NCBI GenBank assembly: GCA_018268735.1
Contig: JAFDWA010000059.1
Coordinates: 1 to 8,040, forward strand
Length of the DNA: 8,040 nucleotides
Direction: 5' to 3'
Origin: Actinomycetota bacterium
Lineage (GTDB): Bacteria; Actinomycetota; Acidimicrobiia; Acidimicrobiales; Microtrichaceae
The notes beneath the pieces were generated by a model. That model did not search any database, was not told where the DNA came from, and was given only the letters and a program-made list of their open reading frames with translations. Both the position numbers and the translations under genes were made by a program. Shown here piece by piece: positions 1-5,276 of the stretch (position 1 is its first letter; each line of letters opens with the position of its first letter).

Positions 1-778
1 TGCCGAGCACCCGGTGGTGCGCCACGTCCGACAGCGCAACCCACAGGCGGACGGACTCGCGGGGGAGGCTCCACTCGTCCGCGAACACGTCGACGTTGGA
101 CAGCACCATCGTCAACGGTCCGGACCCGGGGCGCGGCAGGGGCAACTCGTAGTGCCCGAACGCTCGGGCGGCGAGGTGGCCGGCGGTGGTGCCTGCCATC
201 ATTCCGAGCAGCATGGGGCCCATCATCGCCATGACCTGGCGGATCAGCGCCTCGGGCGAGGAACCCATCCCCGCCAACGCTGCGAGCCCGGGGATCTCGC
301 CGAACGGGTCCTCGTCCGCTTCACGCTCGAGCTCGCCGAGCTGCGCCTGCAGCGCCGTGCCGAGCGACCCGGAAAGGCGCTCCAGCAGGTGCCGTTCGTC
401 GTCGAGGAACCGACGTGCCCATTGGCTGCGGTTCAGCGGTTCGAGAGCGATCGGATCGTCTCCGCCGAGATCGATGACGCCCTGCACCTGCAGCTCGGCC
501 ACGCGGGCGAGCTGCTCGATGTCGATGCGCTCGGCGGGATCGACGTTCGCCTCGGGTCGACCCTGGGTCGCGATCGAGCCGGCGAGCTGTGCAGCAGCAT
601 CCCAGCTGCCGCCCGAGGCTCCCGACAGCATCCGCGAGAGCTCCTGTAGGAACGCGCCCATGTCCTGGAACGGCATGCCTGCGGCTGCACCGCCCCCGCC
701 GATGGCATCACCGAACGGGTTGCCGAACGGGTTGCCGGAAGGATCGTCGGAGGGATCGTCGGGATCGCCCGTGCTCAC
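1..778 (-). CDS. DUF2342/Zincin_2-family putative metalloprotease-like protein (partial, N-terminal 259 residues)
   Basis: The gene reads leftward and runs off the left edge, so only the first 259 residues are visible. The N-terminus is low-complexity, rich in Asp, Pro and Gly, with a doubled GNPF unit (residues 15-22). A charged helical region follows (about 80-160), then a Met/Gly-rich hydrophobic helix (about 175-205) that leads into AFGHYELPLPRP and SNVDVFADEW. This layout matches my knowledge of the actinobacterial DUF2342 'zinc-dependent metalloprotease' family (Pfam Zincin_2), which is about 350-480 residues long. At residues 245-255 the protein reads LWVALSDVAHH, where members with an active site carry HExxH. 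Here the first His is Ser250 and the Glu is Asp251, so activity is doubtful. The GTG start at 778 is the only usual start in frame between 778 and the end of the upstream gene, though no clear Shine-Dalgarno precedes it. The gene probably shares a transcript with the upstream trypsin-like gene. Function is unknown. Confidence 0.72.
   Translation of the reverse strand, partial: MSTGDPDDPSDDPSGNPFGNPFGDAIGGGGAAAGMPFQDMGAFLQELSRMLSGASGGSWDAAAQLAGSIATQGRPEANVDPAERIDIEQLARVAELQVQGVIDLGGDDPIALEPLNRSQWARRFLDDERHLLERLSGSLGTALQAQLGELEREADEDPFGEIPGLAALAGMGSSPEALIRQVMAMMGPMLLGMMAGTTAGHLAARAFGHYELPLPRPGSGPLTMVLSNVDVFADEWSLPRESVRLWVALSDVAHHRVLG
711..764. repeat. Short tandem 12-bp repeats in the 5' end of the DUF2342 gene
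   Basis: On the plus strand ccgaacgggttg occurs twice head to tail (711-722 and 723-734). After 6 bases ggatcgtcggag (741-752) is followed by a near copy, ggatcgtcggga (753-764). Both periods are multiples of three, so copy-number change would keep the frame. They encode the NPFG and DDPS repeats of the disordered N-terminus. This looks like slippage in a flexible coding segment, not a regulatory repeat. Confidence 0.6.
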
Positions 779-800
779 GTCGTCATGGTAGGTGCGTCGA

Positions 801-832
801 CGGGTCCGGGACCCGCGGCGCAGATCATCTGC
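801..832. repeat. Two adjacent short inverted repeats between the two minus-strand genes
   Basis: Two perfect dyads lie in the 97-base gap between the trypsin-like gene and the DUF2342 gene. One is cgggtccgggacccg (801-815), with 7-bp arms around one central base. The other is gcagatcatctgc (820-832), with 6-bp arms around one base. In RNA each could form a 5-bp stem with a 3-5 base loop. There is no T-tract, so neither is a convincing intrinsic terminator. They could be an operator, a processing site, or chance in GC-rich DNA. Confidence 0.3.
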
Positions 833-875
833 AGCACCCCGCGGGCGAACAGGTGCTCGAGGGGCGTCGCGCCGC

Positions 876-1784
876 TCAGCGCGCGAGCACAGCGGCGAGG
901 TGCACGACGGTGGTCGCCGACAGCAGCTCGCGCTGGGTGCCGTCGTCGCGGACGATCAGCCCGACGAAGCGGCCCTGGGGGTCGAACGCAGCGCCGTCGA
1001 CGCCCGCAGGTGGGTCGGTGGACGCCGCGGCCGCTCCGACCGGATCCGCGGTGGTCGACACCACTCTGACGGTGGAGGAGGTGCCCGAAGCGTCTGGTGA
1101 GCGGTCGAACGCCCCGATCCGCACCCTCACCACAGCGGTGCCCGATCCGCCGACGTCGTCGGTGGCGCCGGCCGCCGTGCCGCTGTCGTGGACGGTGGTG
1201 GTGGTGTCGATGGTCTCGACCCGTGCGTGCTCGACCGTCGGGGGTGCCTCGCCGTGTCCGGCCCGAGCGACGATCACCGTGTCGCCCGGAGCAGGGGCAC
1301 GGGTGTCGATGACAGCGTGGCCGTCGGTGTCCTCGACGGTCATGATCGACAGGCCCGCACGAGGGTCCGACGCGATCGCGGTCGCTCGCCGAGCATCCCT
1401 GCCCGGACACGTCACCCACACCTCGTCCGCTCCGGAGATCGCGTCGGCTCGTACCGCGACGTGGCCGTCGTCGAGCACCACACCGGTGGCAGCGTGGCGA
1501 TCGTCGCCGTGCACGACGGTCACCTGGGCGACCGATGCCTCGATCGCGCTCATCACCGATCGTCGGTGAGCGCCTGGTTCGGATGAGCCGACACCCATCG
1601 CGACGCCGACGACGAGGAGGCCGATGCCGCCGAGCACCAGACCGACCGAGAGCCAGACGCCGCGTCGACGGTCGGTTCGGGTGCGGGAGTGCATGCCCAG
1701 CTCGCTCGGGTGCACCCAGGTCCGTTGCGTGGAGTCCTCGTCGGGAGGCATGCCGCGGCCCGGGCCTGCTCCGTCCGGCTCCAT
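876..1784 (-). CDS. Membrane-anchored trypsin-like (S1C-type) protein lacking the catalytic triad
   Basis: This 302-residue protein has a short acidic cytoplasmic N-terminus containing WVHPSELG (23-30), a motif I associate with Acidimicrobiia membrane-bound trypsin-like proteins. A basic patch (35-41) and one transmembrane helix (about 43-64) follow, then an extracytoplasmic domain. That domain keeps HtrA/trypsin landmarks, such as GVVLDDGHVAV (101-111), GADEVWV (118-124) and FDPQGRFVGL (267-276). The catalytic positions are replaced. The usual NAHVV His aligns with Asp114, the DLALL Asp with Gly144, and the GNSGGP Ser with Val262. These alignments are by eye. Residues 175-255 are Thr/Ala/Gly-rich and poorly conserved. 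The reading frame is intact, so this is probably a non-catalytic pseudoprotease that binds a peptide or partner, not a decayed gene. The ATG at 1784 has no Shine-Dalgarno; a -10-like TATCGT lies 8 bases upstream, suggesting a leaderless transcript. Confidence 0.75.
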   Translation of the reverse strand: MEPDGAGPGRGMPPDEDSTQRTWVHPSELGMHSRTRTDRRRGVWLSVGLVLGGIGLLVVGVAMGVGSSEPGAHRRSVMSAIEASVAQVTVVHGDDRHAATGVVLDDGHVAVRADAISGADEVWVTCPGRDARRATAIASDPRAGLSIMTVEDTDGHAVIDTRAPAPGDTVIVARAGHGEAPPTVEHARVETIDTTTTVHDSGTAAGATDDVGGSGTAVVRVRIGAFDRSPDASGTSSTVRVVSTTADPVGAAAASTDPPAGVDGAAFDPQGRFVGLIVRDDGTQRELLSATTVVHLAAVLAR

Positions 1785-1792
1785 GGCGCCCG

Positions 1793-1798
1793 ACGATA
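1793..1798 (-). promoter_or_regulatory. Candidate -10 element for a leaderless transcript of the trypsin-like gene
   Basis: Read on the minus strand the hexamer is TATCGT, which fits the actinobacterial TANNNT pattern. It ends 8 bases before the ATG at 1784, so transcription would begin at or next to the start codon. No clear -35 hexamer is seen at the expected distance. The absence of a Shine-Dalgarno before this ATG agrees with a leaderless message. Confidence 0.4.
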
Positions 1799-1831
1799 CC
1801 GACCGCTCAGGTGCTCGTGGCCGCGCCCCGC

Positions 1832-1860
1832 CTGTGCATCGCCGGCATCTTCCCTACGAT
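1832..1860 (+). promoter_or_regulatory. Candidate leaderless promoter of moaE
   Basis: A TACGAT hexamer (1855-1860, TANNNT type) lies 17 bases downstream of a weak -35-like CTGTGC (1832-1837). Only 6 bases separate TACGAT from the GTG at 1867, so transcription would begin at about the start codon. No Shine-Dalgarno is present, consistent with a leaderless message. The promoter would be back to back with the one for the minus-strand gene. Confidence 0.42.
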
Positions 1861-1866
1861 GGCCCC

Positions 1867-2442
1867 GTGTCCGAGCGTGCACCATCGCAGATCGACCAGG
1901 AGCTCCCCGGCGACATCGACGCCGCGCTCGTGTCCGACGGGGACGACTGGACGGGGTTGACCGGGCGAGACCTGCCGGTCGCCGAGGTGTCGAGCTGGGT
2001 CGCGCGTCCCGACTGCGGCGCGGTCGTGGTGTTCACCGGAACCGCGAGGGATCACTCCGAGGGGCGCCCCGGGGTCGAGCAGCTCACCTACGAGGCGTAC
2101 GCGGGGGAGGTGGTGCCGCGCCTGGACGCGGTCGTGGCCGAGCTGCGTCGACGCTGGACGGTGGGACGTGTCGCGATCCTCCACCGGGTCGGCGAGGTCC
2201 GGATCGGGTCGGCGGCGGTCGTCGTCGCTGTGTCGGCAGCCCATCGCGACGAGGCGTTCGCCGCCGCACGCTTCGGGATCGACGCGGTGAAGGCGACGGC
2301 GCCCATCTGGAAGAGCGAGCGCTGGCGTGACGGCGAGGACTGGGGCCTCGGAGGCAGCGACGTGGTCGAGGCCGCGCAGGTCGCCACGTCGGTGCGCACG
2401 GCATCGTCCCCGCTCGCCGTCGGACAGGACGTGAGCGCGTGA
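1867..2442 (+). CDS. moaE: Molybdopterin synthase catalytic (large) subunit MoaE
   Basis: MoaE pairs with thiocarboxylated MoaD and converts cyclic pyranopterin monophosphate to molybdopterin in the cytoplasm. This 191-residue protein has the family core: GAVVVFTGTARDH (51-63, with the conserved Arg61), LTYEAY (73-78), HRVGEV (106-111), SAAHRDEAF (123-131) and VKATAPIWKSE (141-151). Lys142 and Lys149, seven residues apart, match the two active-site lysines of E. coli MoaE (Lys119 and Lys126). The protein is about 40 residues longer than the usual 150, with an extra N-terminus (about 1-35) and a C-terminal tail (about 160-191). The GTG at 1867 is chosen because a -10-like hexamer lies 6 bases upstream; GTG 1930 is an alternative that would remove part of the extension. 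The stop overlaps the next gene by GTGA. No other molybdenum-cofactor gene is in the window, so MoaD must be encoded elsewhere. Confidence 0.93.
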   Translation: MSERAPSQIDQELPGDIDAALVSDGDDWTGLTGRDLPVAEVSSWVARPDCGAVVVFTGTARDHSEGRPGVEQLTYEAYAGEVVPRLDAVVAELRRRWTVGRVAILHRVGEVRIGSAAVVVAVSAAHRDEAFAAARFGIDAVKATAPIWKSERWRDGEDWGLGGSDVVEAAQVATSVRTASSPLAVGQDVSA

Positions 2443-2651
2443 GCCCGCTCGCCTTCCTCTTCCTCGCAGTGGTGGTCAGCATCGTCGGCGTGACGGTGCT
2501 GGTGCTGCGCAGCCGACCTCCGTCGTCGTCACCGCAGAGCAGCGTGGAGCAGTTCAACGAGAAGATGCGTGCGCTGGCACCCGACCAACCTGCGCACGTC
2601 GGCGAGCTGGACGACAGCGTCGTGCGTCGACGCCGGAGCCGGAGGTCCTGA
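2439..2651 (+). CDS. Small single-pass membrane protein of unknown function
   Basis: This is a 70-residue protein with one strongly hydrophobic helix (about 4-24), followed by a Pro/Ser linker (25-34). A short amphipathic stretch, SVEQFNEKMRALAPD (35-49), comes next, and the tail is very basic (VVRRRRSRRS, 61-70). The GTG start overlaps the moaE stop (GTGA) and has AGGA (2426-2429) 9 bases upstream, so translation is probably coupled to moaE. Its own last codons contain the GGAGG that serves mreB, whose proposed start lies 2 bases after this stop. The topology is probably N-out, C-in, because the positive charge lies after the helix. Position and coupling suggest a role with MreB at the membrane, but this is inference; I do not recognise a named family. 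Confidence 0.72.
   Translation: MSPLAFLFLAVVVSIVGVTVLVLRSRPPSSSPQSSVEQFNEKMRALAPDQPAHVGELDDSVVRRRRSRRS
2641..2645 (+). promoter_or_regulatory. Shine-Dalgarno GGAGG that fixes the CTG start of mreB
   Basis: GGAGG is a perfect five-base match to the anti-Shine-Dalgarno. It lies in the last codons of the small membrane-protein gene. The spacer to CTG 2654 is 8 bases, which is ideal, whereas CTG 2648 is only 2 bases away and too close. The next conventional start, GTG 2699, is 53 bases downstream and would delete the nucleotide-binding DLGTANT motif. Confidence 0.7.
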
Positions 2652-2653
2652 CC

Positions 2654-3658
2654 CTGGCACGGGACCTCGCCATCGACCTCGGCACCGCGAACACGCTCGT
2701 GTACGCGCGCGGCGAGGGGATCGTCCTGAACGAGCCCTCGGTCATCGCGCTGAACAGCAGGACCAACGAGGTGCTCGCGATGGGACGCGACGCCTGGAAG
2801 ATGATCGGGCGGACCCCGAGCTACATCGTCGCGGTCCGCCCGCTCCGCCAGGGCGCCATCACGGACTTCGAGGTCACCCAGGAGATGATCCGCCTGCTCC
2901 TGAAGCGGGTCGGCGTCAACCGCTTCAACCGTCCGAGGGTGGTCATCTGCGTTCCCTCCGCGATCACCGCGGTCGAGAAGCGAGCGGTCACCGAGGCAGC
3001 GCGTCGTGCCGGTGCCACCGAGGCGCAGCTGATCGAGCAGCCGATGGCGGCTGCCATCGGTGCCGGGCTGCGGATCAACGAGCCGATGGCGAACATGGTC
3101 GTGGACATCGGCGGCGGCACATCCGAGACGGCGCTGATCTCACTCGGCGGGATCGTGGCGCTGCAGGCGGTCCGGGTCGGGTCGTTCGACATCGACGCGG
3201 CCATCATCACCTACATCCGACGCGAGTACGGGATCGCCATCGGCGAGCCGACCGCGGAGGAGATCAAGATCCTGATCGGCTCCGCCCATCCCACCCCCGA
3301 CGAGGTCAGGGCCGAGGTCCGTGGACGCGACCTCATGTCGGGGCTCCCCAAGACCGTGGTCCTGTCCGCGGTCGAGGTCCGCACCGCGATCGCGGAGCCG
3401 GTGAACGCGATGGTCGACTCGGTGCTGAGCTGCGTCGCAGAGGCCCCGCCCGAGTTGGCGCAGGACCTGATCGAGCGCGGGATCCACCTCGTCGGCGGGG
3501 GCGCCATGTTGAAGGGTCTCGACCTGCGGCTCTCCGAGGAGTGCGAGGTGCCGGTCCGTCTGGTCCGCCAGCCGCTCGAGTCCGTGGTCCTCGGTGCGGG
3601 CCGGGTGATCGAGTCCTACGAGGAGCTCCGCGACATGTTCATGGAGGCTCGTCGATGA
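2654..3658 (+). CDS. mreB: MreB-family bacterial actin homologue, probable CTG start
   Basis: MreB polymerises with ATP into membrane-associated filaments that organise wall synthesis. The 334-residue product has the usual MreB length and all actin-fold motifs. These are phosphate-1 DLGTANT (8-14), RPLRQGAITDFEVT (62-75), the phosphate-2 motif DIGGGT (151-156), SLGGIV (163-168) and the adenosine motif VGGGAMLKG (280-288). The catalytic Glu is kept at 128 in LIEQPMAAAIGAGL; the next residue, usually Glu, is Gln129. There is no N-terminal amphipathic helix, so membrane contact would use the domain-IA loop around NRFNRP (89-94). No ATG, GTG or TTG lies in frame for at least 120 bases upstream, and the first inside the gene (GTG 2699) would cut off phosphate-1. 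CTG 2654, 8 bases after GGAGG, is therefore the best start. No mreC, mreD or rodA follows. A Clp/Hsp70-type actin-fold protein is excluded by length and motifs. Confidence 0.92.
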   Translation: MARDLAIDLGTANTLVYARGEGIVLNEPSVIALNSRTNEVLAMGRDAWKMIGRTPSYIVAVRPLRQGAITDFEVTQEMIRLLLKRVGVNRFNRPRVVICVPSAITAVEKRAVTEAARRAGATEAQLIEQPMAAAIGAGLRINEPMANMVVDIGGGTSETALISLGGIVALQAVRVGSFDIDAAIITYIRREYGIAIGEPTAEEIKILIGSAHPTPDEVRAEVRGRDLMSGLPKTVVLSAVEVRTAIAEPVNAMVDSVLSCVAEAPPELAQDLIERGIHLVGGGAMLKGLDLRLSEECEVPVRLVRQPLESVVLGAGRVIESYEELRDMFMEARR

Positions 3659-3806
3659 GCGGACCGGTGGGTTGGTTCGGCTCCCGCGGCATCGCCTCGG
3701 TGTCGATCCGGCGGAGCTAGCCTCACCGGCCATCCACCCGGCGCCGACCGGTCTGGATCGCAGCGGGTGGTGTCCGGTGCGTCGCGAGCGGCAGGACGGG
3801 GAGCGC

Positions 3807-4571
3807 GTGGGAGTGCTGGAGGTGACCGACGTCGGTGTCCGCTTCGGCGGCGTGATCGCGCTCGACTCGCTGTCGTTCTCGATCGACGACGGCCAGATCT
3901 GTGCCCTCATCGGTCCGAACGGCGCCGGCAAGACGACGCTGTTCAACGTCGTGAGCCGCATCTACCAGCCGTCGTCGGGCAGGGTCCGCTTCGACGGCCA
4001 CGACCTCCTCGCCGTGGCGCCGCACCGGATCGCCGAGCTGGGCATCGGCCGCACGTTCCAGAACCTCGCGCTGGTGCCCGGGCTGTCGGTGCTCGACAAC
4101 GTGATGGTCGGCGGCCATGCTCGCAGCAGGGGTGGCTTCTGGGCCGCGGCGCTGCGGCTCCCGCCCGTGCCGTCGCAGGAACGTGCGCTGCGCGCCACGG
4201 CGATGGACGCACTCGAGCGGCTCTCTCTGGCGCAGATCGCCACCAGCCCGTGCGCAGGGCTGCCCTACGGGACGCTCAAGCGGATCGAGCTCGCTCGGGC
4301 GCTGGTCGGTCGTCCCCGGCTGCTGATGCTCGACGAGCCGGCGAGCGGGCTGACCCACGGCGAGGTGGACGAGCTGGGTGAGCTGATCCGGCGGCTCCGC
4401 GACGAGCTGGAGCTGACGGTGCTGCTCGTCGAGCACCACATGTCGATGGTGATGGCGATCTCGGACCGGGTCGTGGTCATGGACCTCGGCTCCAAGATCG
4501 CCGAGGGCACGCCGGCGCAGGTGCGGGAGGACCCCCGGGTGATCGCCGCCTACCTGGGCGCGCCTGCATGA
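3807..4571 (+). CDS. livG: HAAT-type amino-acid ABC transporter ATP-binding protein LivG
   Basis: One of two cytoplasmic ATPases that power the LivHM channel. The 254-residue protein has Walker A GPNGAGKT (36-43), Q-loop Gln85 in GRTFQNLA, and Walker B LLMLDEP (172-178) with catalytic Glu177. The H-switch is His210 in VEHHMSMVM. The C-terminal EGTPAQVREDPRVIAAYLG (233-251) is diagnostic of LivG. The signature is LPYGTLKRIELARA (152-165), where E. coli LivG has LAYGQQRR; I believe the GTLKR form is common in actinobacterial LivG. The 5' end is uncertain. GTG 3807 gives MGVLEVTD, but GGGGAG (3798-3803) is only 3 bases away. GTG 3813 (MLEVTD) has a better 9-base spacing. The reading frame stays open upstream of 3807, but that part encodes Arg/Pro-rich sequence unlike the family. 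The stop overlaps livF by ATGA. It is probably the first gene of the transporter operon. Confidence 0.93.
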   Translation: MGVLEVTDVGVRFGGVIALDSLSFSIDDGQICALIGPNGAGKTTLFNVVSRIYQPSSGRVRFDGHDLLAVAPHRIAELGIGRTFQNLALVPGLSVLDNVMVGGHARSRGGFWAAALRLPPVPSQERALRATAMDALERLSLAQIATSPCAGLPYGTLKRIELARALVGRPRLLMLDEPASGLTHGEVDELGELIRRLRDELELTVLLVEHHMSMVMAISDRVVVMDLGSKIAEGTPAQVREDPRVIAAYLGAPA

Positions 4572-5275
4572 GCCTTCTCGAGGTGCGCGGCCTGAGAGCC
4601 GGCTACGGGATCGTCGAGGTGCTCTTCGGCATCGACCTCGACGTCGACGCGGGCGAGCTCGTCGTCGTGCTGGGAGCGAACGGCTCCGGCAAGACGACGA
4701 CGTTGCGCGCCATCTCCGGCATGATCGCCGGTCGCGGTGAGGTGACGTTCGACGGGAGCGCCCTCATCGGTCGGCGACCGGACCAGATCGTCGGGGCCGG
4801 CATCGCCCACGTCCCCCAGGGTCGCGGGACCATCAACGACCTCACGGTGCTCGAGAACCTCCGCATCGGTGCGTGGACGCGACGCGACGGCGACGTCGAC
4901 ACCGACATCGAGCAGTGGTGCACGACGTTCCCCAGGTTGGGGGAGCGTCGCGACCAGGCGGCCGGATCGATGTCGGGCGGTGAGCAGCAGATGCTGGCGA
5001 TCGCACGGGCGTTCATGTCGCGCCCGCGGCTGCTGCTGCTCGACGAGCCGTCGCTCGGGCTGGCGCCGCTCGTGACCGCCGAGGTGTTCGCCCGCCTGCG
5101 CGAGATCACGACCAGCACGGGCACCGCGGTGCTGCTCGTCGAGCAGAACGCGAACCTGGCGCTCGACTTCGCCGGTCGTGCCTACGTGCTGGAGGCCGGC
5201 GAGATCGTCGCCGCCGGTCCTGCATCGCAGCTCCGCCACGACGAGACCGTTCGCAAGGCGTACCTGGGGATCTGA
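4568..5275 (+). CDS. livF: HAAT-type amino-acid ABC transporter ATP-binding protein LivF
   Basis: Second ATPase of the transporter, expected to pair with LivG under the LivHM channel. The 235 residues match the usual LivF length. Walker A is GANGSGKT (36-43), Q-loop Gln84 lies in HVPQGRG, and the signature MSGGEQQMLAIARA is at 135-148. Walker B is LLLLDEP (155-161) with Glu160, and the D-loop region is SLGLAP (162-167). The switch His of most ABC ATPases is replaced by Gln193 in VEQNAN, which is normal for LivF. The C-terminus ends in AYLGI, as in relatives. The start is fixed by the ATGA overlap with livG. No strong Shine-Dalgarno is seen, so translation is probably coupled to livG. Confidence 0.95.
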   Translation: MSLLEVRGLRAGYGIVEVLFGIDLDVDAGELVVVLGANGSGKTTTLRAISGMIAGRGEVTFDGSALIGRRPDQIVGAGIAHVPQGRGTINDLTVLENLRIGAWTRRDGDVDTDIEQWCTTFPRLGERRDQAAGSMSGGEQQMLAIARAFMSRPRLLLLDEPSLGLAPLVTAEVFARLREITTSTGTAVLLVEQNANLALDFAGRAYVLEAGEIVAAGPASQLRHDETVRKAYLGI

Positions 5276-5276
5276 G

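Noticed and set aside
589..1569. Long plus-strand open frame (326 codons) opposite the trypsin-like gene
   Set aside because: Its product is Arg/Ser/Thr/Pro-rich with no domain. The minus strand of the same DNA encodes a protein with recognisable motifs and a transmembrane helix. High-GC DNA commonly leaves such antisense frames open.
2569..3720. Plus-strand open frame of 383 codons overlapping mreB
   Set aside because: It is a +1/-1 shadow of mreB with an Arg/Gly-rich composition and no motif, while mreB itself is complete in the other frame.
3655..3720. 21-codon open frame starting ATGA at the mreB stop
   Set aside because: The ATGA overlap is attractive, but the peptide (MSGPVGWFGSRGIASVSIRRS without its last residue is only 20 long) has no recognisable feature and no good ribosome site, so it was not called.
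3659..3806. Promoter for the liv operon in the 148-base gap after mreB
   Set aside because: A TAGCCT -10-like hexamer is at 3718-3723, but no -35 fits 16-18 bases upstream and the small dyads there (such as cggcgccg) are expected by chance at this GC content. A promoter is likely but I cannot place it.
5145..5156. LivF lacks the H-switch His (VEQN)
   Set aside because: Gln at this position is normal in the LivF family, including E. coli LivF, so it is not a defect.
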